A stretch of 64,000 nt of DNA from a virus, in IMG/VR virus record IMGVR_UViG_3300029258_002722, positions 1 to 64,000 of that record. One strand, 5' to 3'. The notes under the pieces were generated by a model that was given only the letters and a program-made list of their open reading frames with translations, made no database searches and was not told where the DNA came from. The position numbers and the translations under genes are program-made. This document shows, in pieces, positions 47,783 to 57,837 of this stretch. Numbering within the stretch: position 1 is the first letter of the stretch; every line of letters begins with the position of its first letter.

Positions 47783-48658
47783 TTAAGCAAGCAGTTCAGT
47801 TGTTTTTGTGATTGTAACGCCCATAGCTTTCATATCATCAAAGAATTTAGTTCCGAGGTCTTCAAAACCAGGAACATTTGACATAGCATCTTCTAAGAGT
47901 ACTATTTTCTTGGTGTGTTCTTCACCAAATTCTTCGGCAATATCTCTGATTGTATTTGCAACACAATGAGATTGAGCTTGGCCGGCAACTGCAATGAGTT
48001 CTCCTTTTTCGAGAACTTCAATTAAGGGTCGATTAATGTCTGTTGTGGGATCTTCAGGATCTGGAACATCAGCACAGACAGCTGAATAATGTTCAGTGAA
48101 CATATTTGATCCTTTTGTTACATAGTCAATCCATCCTGCTTTCTTTTCCCAGTCTAATAATGCATCGCTCAATGGACTTACTATATTATGTCCATAAGTA
48201 CCGATTAAACAATGAGGTGGCCAAATGCAAAGCATATAACGATCATTGTCTTTCAATGAATGAACGTATTTAACAGCTCTGTCTTGCCAACTAGGAATTG
48301 CGCATCTCCAAACACCACTGTCAACATCGTCTGGAGTGATAAGGGTAAAAGGATTCGGGTTAACTTTTCCATCTGAGCCAGAAACCCAGAATGATGGATG
48401 GGCAATATCTAAATGATGATGTGTGTCAAGAGTAACATGCATGTCATATATTTTATCGCCGATTCTTTGAATCATTTCACCAACTCGAATCATATCTTCA
48501 AATGCGCCGGGTACATAAAGAGAACCTTCTTTATACCATGCTTCAGGAATTGCTTTTGGGTCAATAGAGTCTAAACCCATAGCTTGAGCATAAATATCAA
48601 AACCCGGATAACAGAAATCGTTTTGAGGATCTATAAGTAACAAGTGTACTTTTAACAT
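47783..48658 (-). CDS. Nicotinamidase-like cysteine hydrolase
   Basis: A 291-residue isochorismatase-fold protein: L-L-I-D10-P-Q-N-D-F, a metal-site region D-T-H-H-H-L-D-I-A-H, and the nucleophile motif G-Q-A-Q-S-H-C-V. These match PncA-type nicotinamidases, which convert nicotinamide to nicotinic acid for NAD salvage. It lies next to the vWA gene. NAD recycling may counter host NAD-depleting defences, but that is inference. Confidence 0.82.
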   Translation of the reverse strand: MLKVHLLLIDPQNDFCYPGFDIYAQAMGLDSIDPKAIPEAWYKEGSLYVPGAFEDMIRVGEMIQRIGDKIYDMHVTLDTHHHLDIAHPSFWVSGSDGKVNPNPFTLITPDDVDSGVWRCAIPSWQDRAVKYVHSLKDNDRYMLCIWPPHCLIGTYGHNIVSPLSDALLDWEKKAGWIDYVTKGSNMFTEHYSAVCADVPDPEDPTTDINRPLIEVLEKGELIAVAGQAQSHCVANTIRDIAEEFGEEHTKKIVLLEDAMSNVPGFEDLGTKFFDDMKAMGVTITKTTELLA

Positions 48659-48788
48659 TTTTAACTCCTATTACTAAACATTATAGTTTTATATAATCAT
48701 TTATCAGTTGCTTTATATAGTCATAAAGCATTCACAGTCAAAACTATTTTGTCGTAATACGATTGGAGTCATTCCAACTTAATATGTA
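48659..48788. promoter_or_regulatory. Intergenic gap before the nicotinamidase gene
   Basis: A 130-nt AT-rich gap between two minus-strand genes. No convincing ORF, hairpin or promoter motif was found; a minus-strand promoter probably lies here. Confidence 0.3.
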
Positions 48789-49040
48789 TTAATTGTATAT
48801 TTCAGTCGATTGTTTCAAAAAGTCTAAGAGTCCTCCCTGAGTTGTGATTGGATCAGTTTCCATAATCCAATCAATAATCTCAGGGTGATCTTCTTCATTC
48901 ACTCTACGTCTTTCATCGGGAAATTCATCCCAACTATTAAACCATTCATCATGTCTTCCTAATATCTCTTTTAAATCTTCAAGAGACAATAAGAGTAACT
49001 TATTTCTTACATTTCTTATTTGATCAAATGGGAAACTCAT
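48789..49040 (-). CDS. Unidentified small acidic protein
   Basis: An 83-residue protein, helical, with W-F-N-S-W-D-E-F-P-D-E-R and DWIMETDPITTQGGLLDFL. It starts at the last base of the transglycosylase gene (TAATG-like overlap), so the pair is co-translated. Function unknown. Confidence 0.65.
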   Translation of the reverse strand: MSFPFDQIRNVRNKLLLLSLEDLKEILGRHDEWFNSWDEFPDERRRVNEEDHPEIIDWIMETDPITTQGGLLDFLKQSTEIYN

Positions 49041-49615
49041 TATATTTCCCTCCTAATCTTCTTAACACGTCTTACATAATTAATTGTTTCTTTACTTCGG
49101 TTTCCTGTAACTTTATGTAATGTTTGCTTAATTGAATCCCATTTATGAGGATCTTCACCAATACTGATTGCTTCCTTTTGAGCTTTAATAATGTTTCCTT
49201 TGCCTGCATTATATGAGGCAAGCATAAATAAAATCCTTTCTTCTCCTTTCTTAGTTTTCCAGAGTTCATATAATTCCCTGTTATAATAAATTCCTGCTGC
49301 AATATTTGATTTTGCATCATACGACGAACCTTTTACATCTGGACACTTTGTACTAACTTCTTTAAAAGTATCTGGCATTACTTGCATAAGTCCTTCTGCC
49401 CCAGCTTTTGATTTTGCAAAGACATTGAAATTTGACTCAGCAATTGCCTGAGATTTAAAAAGTTTCCAATCAAACTCGTTACCAAAAAACTTGTTTGAAT
49501 ACTCTTTAAAATATGTATCGTAATGAGTTATATCACGATATGCTTCATAATTTAAAGTCTTAGCAAAACACATTGTTGCAACTGATAGCAGAAGTAATGT
49601 ATAAAATGTTTTCAT
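49040..49615 (-). CDS. Lytic transglycosylase (SLT fold) with signal peptide
   Basis: A 191-residue protein. N-terminal signal peptide (MKTFYTLLLLSVATMCFA), then an SLT domain with A-I-A-E-S-N-F-N (catalytic Glu), G-A-E-G-L-M-Q-V-M-P, Y-Y-N-R-E-L and L-A-S-Y-N-A-G-K-G-N. It cleaves peptidoglycan glycan strands. The signal peptide allows export without a holin. RBS AGGAGGAA. Confidence 0.87.
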   Translation of the reverse strand: MKTFYTLLLLSVATMCFAKTLNYEAYRDITHYDTYFKEYSNKFFGNEFDWKLFKSQAIAESNFNVFAKSKAGAEGLMQVMPDTFKEVSTKCPDVKGSSYDAKSNIAAGIYYNRELYELWKTKKGEERILFMLASYNAGKGNIIKAQKEAISIGEDPHKWDSIKQTLHKVTGNRSKETINYVRRVKKIRREI

Positions 49616-49798
49616 TCCTCCTCCTAAAAAATTTATAATAACTTCCTATAGAAATTAATATATATAGGATTATATACTAAACATATTTTTTTAATTATGT
49701 TACTTTTAATTTTTTTATATTCTTTATGGGTAATTATGTAGAACAAAAAACAAATTAAAATTTGGATAATCGAATCTATATAATCGAAAGGATGAATT
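49616..49798. promoter_or_regulatory. Divergent intergenic region
   Basis: Separates the minus-strand block from the fibre block. It contains AATTAATATATATAGG (49653-49668), similar to the AT-rich motifs at 14022 and 19741. No gene is supported. Confidence 0.35.
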
Positions 49799-50653
49799 AT
49801 GGAAAACCAATATGACGACGCGTTTGTTGGTGATGGAGATGAAATAAAATTCACTGGGTTAGATGATCTTAAAGAAGATGAAATTATCGAAGAAGAAAAA
49901 CCAGTACAACCTCCTCCATCATTAATGCAAAATGATGAAATAACTGACGAAGAAGACATTCAAACTGAATTAAACTTTCCTGAATTAAATGAAGATGGGA
50001 CAAGAATTGTATGTCAGGTATGTGGAAAAGACTTCAAAGCAATTACACAATCACATCTAAAATTTCATGGAATGAGTCCAGAGTCCTATAAAAATAAATT
50101 CGGAACTCCTCTTGTCACTGAACAACAAAAGCAACATTTAAGTGTTGTTAATAAAGCAAAGTTTAAAGATATTTTCAAAGAGCATGAAGATAAACCACCT
50201 GAGGCAGAAGTTCCAATTGAAGAAGTAACTATCGACGATATAATGCTTGAAGAAGCAGATGACATTTCATTCGATCAAGATATTAAAGACATCAAAGGTC
50301 CTGAAGCTACACAAGATCCTCTATATACAAGAACTGAACTTGCTTATAATATTGAAGAATTAATGGGCAACATTACGGCAAGAGAAAATTATTTTATTGA
50401 GGAGAGTTCAGGAAGCGGAGCATTTCCTGGGACGACACATTTAAAGTATAGTTTTATAACAGATATTGCAATCCCGGAATTGAAAGTAGCATTCTTTTTT
50501 CCAGATACATTTTGGCATAATAGAGAGCTTGCTTCAGATCCTAATAAATACACAAAAATTGCTGAAGATGGGTGGAAGGCAATTGTAATTAAAGGGAATA
50601 GTCCAACTATGGAAGAAGTTGCAGAACAACTAAGAAAATCTAATCTTATATAA
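49799..50653 (+). CDS. MucR/Ros-type zinc finger fused to a Vsr-like nuclease fold
   Basis: A 284-residue protein. An acidic N-terminus leads to C-Q-V-C-G-K-D-F-x8-H-x4-H-G-M-S-P-E-S-Y-K (about residues 72-100), like the MucR/Ros zinc finger of phage proteins. The C-terminal part, DIAIPELKVAFFFPDTFWHN then K-I-A-E-D-G-W-K-A-I-V-I, resembles the Vsr nuclease core (Asp, FWH, GW). The likely role is sequence-specific nicking or homing. The fold match is by eye. Confidence 0.6.
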   Translation: MENQYDDAFVGDGDEIKFTGLDDLKEDEIIEEEKPVQPPPSLMQNDEITDEEDIQTELNFPELNEDGTRIVCQVCGKDFKAITQSHLKFHGMSPESYKNKFGTPLVTEQQKQHLSVVNKAKFKDIFKEHEDKPPEAEVPIEEVTIDDIMLEEADDISFDQDIKDIKGPEATQDPLYTRTELAYNIEELMGNITARENYFIEESSGSGAFPGTTHLKYSFITDIAIPELKVAFFFPDTFWHNRELASDPNKYTKIAEDGWKAIVIKGNSPTMEEVAEQLRKSNLI

Positions 50654-50717
50654 ACTGAAGAACAAATACTCAAACCCAAATACAGAGAAAATTATTTTAC
50701 AATTACGAGTATGTTAC

Positions 50718-50745
50718 AGGGCGCTGGTTAAAATACTGGCGCCCT
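50718..50745 (+). terminator. Terminator-like hairpin
   Basis: AGGGCGC pairs with GCGCCCT around a 14-nt loop, in the gap (50654-50906) between the nuclease gene and the fibre genes. The gap contains no other supported gene. Confidence 0.6.
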
Positions 50746-50906
50746 ACCCTATCCTTTTATTCCACACATCTTTACGAAATCATTGAGAATTCATCTCTAA
50801 AAAGAATCCCTTGTGTACACTACTAAACAATGTCCGTAGCAAGAACAAAATTAAAATCTATCGACATGCGTATGAAAGGAATTCAAATAATTTAGGAGAG
50901 ATTTAA

Positions 50907-53582
50907 ATGGGAAACATATACCCAAGTCAGACGAGATCAGTTGATCCATACGCGAGTTATCATAGTAATGTAGTCAATAGACTTACACGAATGATATCTC
51001 GAGGACAAGACTGTTTACATAGTCCGCACTCTATTGACGTGGAAATTGATTCAACATCTCCTCTCACTCACGTAGTTGTTAAATCAGGTGAGGTATTTAA
51101 AGATGATGTTTATTTTTCCGTAGACAATGATTTTACAGTAGATTTCACTGATCCACAATTTTATGTATCACCGCCGTTTAATGAAGCTGGATATTATTAC
51201 GTTCTTTTAAATTATGAATTTGTCAAAGCAAGACCAGCTCCAAAAGGATCTATTCAATTACTCAAACCTACTGAAAGAGGTCTTTTTAATAAACAAGCGC
51301 ATGTATTTCTTAAAGCAGTTAAAGTCACATTCAATGGCACAAATTTTGAAATAGACTCAGTATACGACTGGGATCCTGAAAATGAAGATAATAAAAGAGA
51401 GTATTGTCAATACTATTTAGGAACTGAAAATTCATTACCTTGGCCATATAGACCAGAGTATGATGAAGGTCGTATAATATATGTAAGAGATAGAGATGAA
51501 GTTTATTATGGAATGCATGGAACCTGGGAAAGGTTTGGTGCAGTAAGAGTTGTAGCAGATACAACTCTATGTGAAATTGGTCAAATGGTTTATGTTGGAC
51601 TTGATGGAAAATGTCATCCTGCCTCAGCAACAAGTAATGCGACTTTAGCAGATGCCGGAGTTCTTCAAGTCGGACCTGCTCATAATGGAGATGGTAAAGT
51701 AAGACTCTATGGTGAGATCGATCATGTCCCAATTGAACCGGGAAGAACAATTGAATATGGAGAGAATGTATATTTATCAAAGACACATCCTGGAACAGTT
51801 ACAGATTTAATTCCTGGTGAATTTCCACAATTCTTAGGAGTTTGTGTAACACCGGGTTCAAGTACTTTAGAATGTTCAATGTGGTTAACTCCCGCCAGAG
51901 TTATCGGAGAAGGCGGAGGTTCCCCAATTGAGGGAACTGGTGATTGGTATGATAGATACCAAGATTTAATGCTCGCTTCAATTTATAAAAGATTAACTGT
52001 TGATACATTCATAAATCTCGATTTAGTTGATACCACAAAAACAACTGCCGAAATAAATACCCAAAATTTCCATATGGAAGGTCTTCCTGGAGATTGGTTT
52101 TATTCAAAATCTCTGTCTGAAGATTATGATTCAACCGCAGTTCAACATTGTCAGTTAAGCGGTGACGGTACGGGAACTGTAATTTGGGAATTATCAAATG
52201 ACGGCGGTGAAACTTGGGGTCCTGCTACATTAAATAGAATACATTACTTTGCAGAATATGTACTTGGTCTTGACTCAACTTCAGCTCTTGGATTTGTAAT
52301 CGGAGAAGAAGTTGAAGGAAGTATAAGTCATAAGCGAGGTCATGTCTTATGGACAGATAGTACGTCAGTAATTGGAATTAATTATACGACAGGTCCCAAT
52401 GATTTCCAATTGGGGGAAACCATTGTCGGTAGTACGTCTGGAGCAACGGCAACATTAACATCTCTAGTTGATAAAACTCAAGAAAATGATTTAAGAGTGA
52501 GAGCTCAATTTATAACTTGGGCATCTTTAGATGATTATGGAGTCATATACGATCCTGACCAACGTATCGTACATAGTAATACAGATAATGCAAAGAATAT
52601 TTCAACATTATATGCTGATGTTTATAAGACTCCGAGTGAAGATAATGATGGGTTACCTAACTTAATAACTCCTTTGGAATCATGTAAGGACAACCTACAA
52701 GAGTTTGTTGGATCGACTGGAGATACTCAGACAACTCCTGTATATGGGTCTCATTATTTTATAGACTCGAGTGCTAATTTATCAATTGCAATTTCTCAAC
52801 TTGACACAGCTCTTTATGCGTCATCTCCAACTGGAGAAATGGGTAACATGAGAGATTACATGGGTAAAGTTAGCATAGGCGCTACAATGCCAAGTTATTC
52901 ATCAATTCGATATATTTCCCAAGGTGATAATTTAACTTCATCAGTTGGGAATCTTGATGATGCAATTTATAATGAGGTGATGAGACACTCAGGGAACTCG
53001 ACAATCCCAGATGGGGATAGTACTCCGAGTGTTCTTCTTGGAGGAAATAAGAATGGTATTCTCCTAACTTCAAATACAACTCCGACTACAATTACTAATT
53101 TCGATGACGCAACTGCTGGAATTGAATTTACATTGATGATTGGAGATGATAATACAACAATTCAAAATAGTGCCAACATTAGGTTAAAAGGAGCTAAAGA
53201 CTTCTCACCTAATCAATTAGATAATATAACATTTATATATGGATCAAGTGGTTGGCATGAAATTTCAAGAAGTGATAATACTGATTTCACAAATGAATGG
53301 ACTGAAGCAGACGGAGCTGTAACTGCAAAACATAACGATAAGTTCTTAATTGATTCAACTTCATCATTTGAAATTACTTTACCACCTTCTCCAAAATTTG
53401 GCACAATGGTTACATTTGTTGATGGTGCTGGATTATGTAGTGTAAATAATACAGTCGTTGGAAGAAATGGAGAAAGAATAATGGGGTTATCAGAGGACAT
53501 GAACATAAATATAGATTATGCGTCCTTTAGTTTAGTATATTATAATTCGAGTAATGGCTGGAGAATTGCTTTTCAGCAATAA
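50907..53582 (+). CDS. Large tail-fibre or baseplate structural protein
   Basis: An 891-residue protein. It starts with a conserved adaptor-like region (about residues 1-330). A C-terminal domain (about residues 810-891: IDSTSSFEITLPPSP, then NGERIMGLSEDMN) recurs at the end of the 57127 protein. An internal module (NSANIRLKGAKDF) recurs in the 53601 protein. Such shared pieces are typical of phage fibres. RBS AGGAGAG. It begins the fibre operon. Confidence 0.8.
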   Translation: MGNIYPSQTRSVDPYASYHSNVVNRLTRMISRGQDCLHSPHSIDVEIDSTSPLTHVVVKSGEVFKDDVYFSVDNDFTVDFTDPQFYVSPPFNEAGYYYVLLNYEFVKARPAPKGSIQLLKPTERGLFNKQAHVFLKAVKVTFNGTNFEIDSVYDWDPENEDNKREYCQYYLGTENSLPWPYRPEYDEGRIIYVRDRDEVYYGMHGTWERFGAVRVVADTTLCEIGQMVYVGLDGKCHPASATSNATLADAGVLQVGPAHNGDGKVRLYGEIDHVPIEPGRTIEYGENVYLSKTHPGTVTDLIPGEFPQFLGVCVTPGSSTLECSMWLTPARVIGEGGGSPIEGTGDWYDRYQDLMLASIYKRLTVDTFINLDLVDTTKTTAEINTQNFHMEGLPGDWFYSKSLSEDYDSTAVQHCQLSGDGTGTVIWELSNDGGETWGPATLNRIHYFAEYVLGLDSTSALGFVIGEEVEGSISHKRGHVLWTDSTSVIGINYTTGPNDFQLGETIVGSTSGATATLTSLVDKTQENDLRVRAQFITWASLDDYGVIYDPDQRIVHSNTDNAKNISTLYADVYKTPSEDNDGLPNLITPLESCKDNLQEFVGSTGDTQTTPVYGSHYFIDSSANLSIAISQLDTALYASSPTGEMGNMRDYMGKVSIGATMPSYSSIRYISQGDNLTSSVGNLDDAIYNEVMRHSGNSTIPDGDSTPSVLLGGNKNGILLTSNTTPTTITNFDDATAGIEFTLMIGDDNTTIQNSANIRLKGAKDFSPNQLDNITFIYGSSGWHEISRSDNTDFTNEWTEADGAVTAKHNDKFLIDSTSSFEITLPPSPKFGTMVTFVDGAGLCSVNNTVVGRNGERIMGLSEDMNINIDYASFSLVYYNSSNGWRIAFQQ

Positions 53583-53600
53583 GTAAGGAGATCAAGAGAT

Positions 53601-54356
53601 ATGCCTAAACTGATTGAAATTAATAATAATGTTTATAGAAAACAACCTACTGAAGCTGACTTTTTAAGACCTACTGGAATTCTTGCAGATTCAGTCGTTG
53701 TTATAAATGCATCACACGTTTCAACCCGAATTATTGAAACAGGATTTAGGTATGAGATAGGCGATAACCAATTAGAGGTTTATTTAAATGGTCAATATAT
53801 TAGAGCAACTGAGTGGATTGATGGGCAATTATATGGTGAATATGAAGAGTATACAAATTACTCAATAAGATTTATCCCAGCTTATATTTCAATTGGAGAT
53901 ATTGTAAGATTCAGAGTTACAAGTGCTAATTATTCTTCAGTCTTTGCTGGCGGAGGAACTGGCGGTGCTGCTAAAGATATTACAGATCTCGAAAATAATT
54001 TAAGTCAATTGGGAAAAGAAGTATTTGGAGACAATTACGTTTTTGCTTATACAGGAAATCCCTCAACCAGAAATATAGGTATTATGCCTGATAATGGTAA
54101 TTCACCCGACTTATCTGGCTACAGAACATGGAAGACTGCAACTGCTGGAATTGATGTAGAGATTGTTAACTTTACACAATGTAGAGCTGATGACGTGAAA
54201 AATATTATATTCTCGAATGGACTGACAACTCTTAAACATAATGCGAATATTAAACTTCAAGGAGCTACTGACTTTTTGGGAGCTGCGGGAGATACTATTC
54301 AACTTATTTATGATGGGTCGGTCTGGTACGAATTGAATCGAAGTCTGAATAGTTAA
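53601..54356 (+). CDS. Fibre-region structural protein
   Basis: A 251-residue protein. Strand-rich; the C-terminal module (HNANIKLQGATDF...GSVWYELNRS) matches one in the 50907 protein. A glycine-rich hinge (FAGGGTGGAAK) lies at about residue 112. RBS AAGGAG. Probably a short fibre or connector subunit. Confidence 0.72.
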   Translation: MPKLIEINNNVYRKQPTEADFLRPTGILADSVVVINASHVSTRIIETGFRYEIGDNQLEVYLNGQYIRATEWIDGQLYGEYEEYTNYSIRFIPAYISIGDIVRFRVTSANYSSVFAGGGTGGAAKDITDLENNLSQLGKEVFGDNYVFAYTGNPSTRNIGIMPDNGNSPDLSGYRTWKTATAGIDVEIVNFTQCRADDVKNIIFSNGLTTLKHNANIKLQGATDFLGAAGDTIQLIYDGSVWYELNRSLNS

Positions 54357-54425
54357 ACATTTATACAAATTGATTAGTGTTAGAGAAGGTAATTAAACAA
54401 GAGACTTCGTAGGAGGAAATTACAC

Positions 54426-56975
54426 ATGTCTATTACAAAGATTCGTGGTGTACAGATTAAGGATCTTACCTTACTTAATCGACACGTAGACACAACTGCA
54501 GGAATTGAGTTCACAAAACTTGAACACGTTCCTTTAGCAACAGATGGGTTTAACTCACCAACTGTTGACATTGATTGGGGTAATCAAAAGATTACTAATC
54601 TTGCCGCTCCAATTCTTGGAACTGACGCTGCAAGAAAGTCTTATGTCGATAATTTAGTAACAGGTTTGTTTTGGAAAGAACCTGCAAGATTCATGATTCA
54701 ATATGTAAAAACAGATGCTGGCGCTCCAAGTGGAAGTGCCGCACAACTTGAAGTTTGTATTAATACAAACGATGATAAACTTTATCAACATGATGGTACA
54801 GCTTGGCAAGAAATAACTCTTGTTGATCAAGACCTTTTTGTATTTGGTAAATCAGGTACTGATACTTCAGGAAGTTCAGGAACTTATGTTCATGACAATA
54901 AAGTTTATGATTGGGATACTGGCGCTTGGACAAGCACAGATCCAGCTGTAAATGAAGCTCGCCTTATGAGACAAGAGTCTTATGAAGTTGATGAAGATAC
55001 AGGTTGGACTTACAATGATGATGGCACAGCTTGGGTTCAATTCACAGGCGCTGGTCAAATCACAGCAGGTCCTGGTCTTGAGAAATCTGGAAATCAGATT
55101 TATGTTGCTGAAGATGGCATTAAAGAATCCATGATTGATTGGGGTAATGGAGCAACTCAAGTTGACCTTGACGATGTTCCTGATGGTTCTTCATATGAAA
55201 GAGTTGCTGCAAGTCAATTATCTTCAGGTATTTATATTGATGCAACAACTTCTTCAAAGGGTATTGCCTCATTTGATGGAAATGTATTCTCATTAACTTC
55301 TGGAGATGTCACAGTTGCTGCAGATGGTATTGACTCAAGTCATATTGACTGGGGTACTGGCGCTGGGCAAGTTTCTCTTGATGACGTTCCTGATGGAACT
55401 TCATATGAAAGAGTTGCTGCTGCTCAATTATCTTCAGGTATTTATATTGATGCCACATCTTCCACAAAGGGTATTGCTTCATTTAGCAGTAATCACTTCA
55501 CTGTAACAACTGGAGCTGTTGTAATTGCCACAGATGGAATTGATGATACTCTAATTGATTTCGGTACTGGAGCAAATCAAGTAAATGCTGCAGATATTCC
55601 TTTAACAACTTCAGTCTCTGGACAAACTGACGTTCAAGCAGCTCTTGTAGCTCTTGAAACTGACACAACAAATCTTGATATTTTCAAGACTGTGAGTGTT
55701 GCTGGACAAGATGATCTTGTTGCTGATGGAAATACTGATACATTGACATTTGTTGCTGGAACTGACATTGCAATCACAACTGATTCAACTTCAGGTGCTC
55801 TGACAATTAATAGCTCAGGTTCTTCAACATTGACAGCAAGTCTTGGTGTTGAAAGAGTTACAAATGATTTCAGACTTGACATTCTTGCAAATGGCGGTAT
55901 TGCTTTAACTGGAAATGAAGTACGAGTTGAAGCTGCTGACATTATTGATACAAGCAAAGGTCTTGAAATTGTTGGCGGAGACATTGCAATCAATACAAAT
56001 TCAGAAGGCGGATTGATAATTGATTCAACTGCTGGAATTGGAATTGACGTTGATGGTGTTGACACAAATATGATTGACTGGGGAACTTCAGGCGATCAAG
56101 TTAATGCATTGGCAATCCCAACTACCGTGACAATTGAGGGCGAAAATGATGTTCAAAGCGCTCTTGTGGCACTTGAAACAGGATTGGGTAATGTAAATGC
56201 ATATAGCACAGTTGCTGTTGCTGGGCAAGATAATCTTGTTGCTGATGGGCAAGACACTCTGACATTTGTTGCTGGAAATGATATTTCAATGACAACTGAC
56301 TCAACAACCGGAGCATTGACAATTAATGCTCTTGGCGGAGATAATATCACTGCAAGCTTAGGTTGTGAAAGAGTTGGCGATGATATTAGAGCAGACATTA
56401 AAGCAAGTGGAGGTATTGCTCTTGACGGTAATGAGTTAATCGCAGATGTTGATATCTTTAAGACAGTTTCTGTTGCTGGGCAAGATGACATTGTTGCTGA
56501 TGGACTTGCTGACGCATTGACATTTGCTGCTGGACAAGATATTACAATCACAACTGATTCAACTTCAGGAACTGTGACAATTGCAAGTTCTGGAGCTTCC
56601 ACATTGACTGGAAGTCTGGGTGTTGAAAGAGTTGGCGATGACTTTAGAGCAGATCTTGTTGCCAATGGTGGAATTCGCTTAAGTGGAAATGAGATGGAAG
56701 TTGCTCTTGACTCTGGAGAAATTCTTTATAATGATGGCACAAGTGTTGTTGGACACACTCTTGTAATCAGAGAAACTCCGAGCGGAACAATTAATGGAGT
56801 GAACACAAGCTTTACTCTGGCAAATACTCCATCAAGTGACACTGAAGAATTATTCCTCAATGGTGTTCTTCAAGAACCAGGCGGAGAAGATTATACAATA
56901 TCTGGTACTTCAATCACAATGGTTGATGCACCAATTGCTGGCGACAGATTAAAAGTCAGATATATTAGTGCTTAA
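54426..56975 (+). CDS. Repetitive tail-fibre protein
   Basis: An 849-residue protein with an N-terminal region like those at 57127 and 57838 (M-S-I-T-K-I-R-G). It has internal repeats: DWGTGAGQVSLDDVPDGTSY recurs with variations at about residues 240 and 310. A second repeat, SVAGQDDLVADG..DTLTFVAG..I.ITTDST, occurs about three times. The repeats would form a trimeric beta-rich shaft. The C-terminal end (NGVLQEPGGEDYTISGTSIT) is shared with many phage fibres. Confidence 0.82.
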   Translation: MSITKIRGVQIKDLTLLNRHVDTTAGIEFTKLEHVPLATDGFNSPTVDIDWGNQKITNLAAPILGTDAARKSYVDNLVTGLFWKEPARFMIQYVKTDAGAPSGSAAQLEVCINTNDDKLYQHDGTAWQEITLVDQDLFVFGKSGTDTSGSSGTYVHDNKVYDWDTGAWTSTDPAVNEARLMRQESYEVDEDTGWTYNDDGTAWVQFTGAGQITAGPGLEKSGNQIYVAEDGIKESMIDWGNGATQVDLDDVPDGSSYERVAASQLSSGIYIDATTSSKGIASFDGNVFSLTSGDVTVAADGIDSSHIDWGTGAGQVSLDDVPDGTSYERVAAAQLSSGIYIDATSSTKGIASFSSNHFTVTTGAVVIATDGIDDTLIDFGTGANQVNAADIPLTTSVSGQTDVQAALVALETDTTNLDIFKTVSVAGQDDLVADGNTDTLTFVAGTDIAITTDSTSGALTINSSGSSTLTASLGVERVTNDFRLDILANGGIALTGNEVRVEAADIIDTSKGLEIVGGDIAINTNSEGGLIIDSTAGIGIDVDGVDTNMIDWGTSGDQVNALAIPTTVTIEGENDVQSALVALETGLGNVNAYSTVAVAGQDNLVADGQDTLTFVAGNDISMTTDSTTGALTINALGGDNITASLGCERVGDDIRADIKASGGIALDGNELIADVDIFKTVSVAGQDDIVADGLADALTFAAGQDITITTDSTSGTVTIASSGASTLTGSLGVERVGDDFRADLVANGGIRLSGNEMEVALDSGEILYNDGTSVVGHTLVIRETPSGTINGVNTSFTLANTPSSDTEELFLNGVLQEPGGEDYTISGTSITMVDAPIAGDRLKVRYISA

Positions 56976-56991
56976 TCTTTAACCTTAAATA

Positions 56992-57026
56992 TGTAGATGG
57001 GAAGATTAATTTTTTCCCATCTACAT
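56992..57026 (+). terminator. Rho-independent terminator
   Basis: TGTAGATGGGAA pairs with TTCCCATCTACA (12 bp) and is followed by TTTT. It follows the repetitive fibre gene. Confidence 0.8.
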
Positions 57027-57126
57027 TTTACAGATTATCGTTACACATATTAAATGTATTACTACATTACCTTTTTGATTTTAGCAGTTAAAAGTATGTA
57101 ATTACATATCTAATAGGAGAAAACCT

Positions 57127-57819
57127 ATGGCAAGGACAAGGGTTAGAGGTTCACAACAATTAAATGCTGACCTAATCGATCTTAATGATACCCCGTCGTC
57201 CTATACAGGTTCTGGTGATTATTTAGTCAGAGTTAAGTCAACAACTGACGGAATTGAATTTGTTGACAAAGATGTAATTCTTCCTCCCGTCTCTTGGGTA
57301 AATGAAATATTTACCTCAGATGGAAGTCAAAGAGTTTACACTTTATCAAATACGCCAAATGCAAGCTCTATCATTATTACTTTAGAAGGTATGGCATTAA
57401 GTATTGGTGCTTCGAATGATTATACAGTCTCAGGCACAACATTGACGATTGACGCAAGTGTTGACTTAGAGTCTGGAATGAAAATTGACGTGAGCTATGT
57501 AACGTCAGATGGAATTGCAACACCGGGACTTAGGAATTGGTTTACTGTTGATGAAGATTATACTGCAGTAAATGGTGATCGAATGATCATTGACGCTACG
57601 TCAAGTCTTGAAATTGAATTACCTGTTTCTCCAAGTCTAAGTGATGAAGTATATTTCTTAGACGGACCTGGAGATTTTGCCACACAATTACCTGTGGTAA
57701 ATAGGAATGGAGAAAAGATAATGAGATTGGATGAAAATATGACAATTGACGTAAACAACGCTGGTTTTAGGTTAGTTTATTCAGGATCAGCTTGGGGTTG
57801 GTTAATATTCCCAGCATAA
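57127..57819 (+). CDS. Fibre protein with shared N- and C-terminal modules
   Basis: A 230-residue protein. MARTRVRGSQQLNADLIDL begins it, nearly identical to the start of the 57838 protein. A central ASSIIITLEGMALS and SGTTLTIDASVDLESGMK unit also occurs there. The C-terminal IDATSSLEIELPVSP...NGEKIMRLDENM matches the 50907 protein. It is a mosaic of modules. RBS AGGAG. Confidence 0.78.
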   Translation: MARTRVRGSQQLNADLIDLNDTPSSYTGSGDYLVRVKSTTDGIEFVDKDVILPPVSWVNEIFTSDGSQRVYTLSNTPNASSIIITLEGMALSIGASNDYTVSGTTLTIDASVDLESGMKIDVSYVTSDGIATPGLRNWFTVDEDYTAVNGDRMIIDATSSLEIELPVSPSLSDEVYFLDGPGDFATQLPVVNRNGEKIMRLDENMTIDVNNAGFRLVYSGSAWGWLIFPA

Positions 57820-57837
57820 ATTATAAGGAGAATTACA

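Noticed and set aside
51331-51786. A 151-codon minus-strand ORF inside the large fibre gene
   Set aside because: Low-complexity His/Leu/Gln composition from antisense reading, with no start signal.
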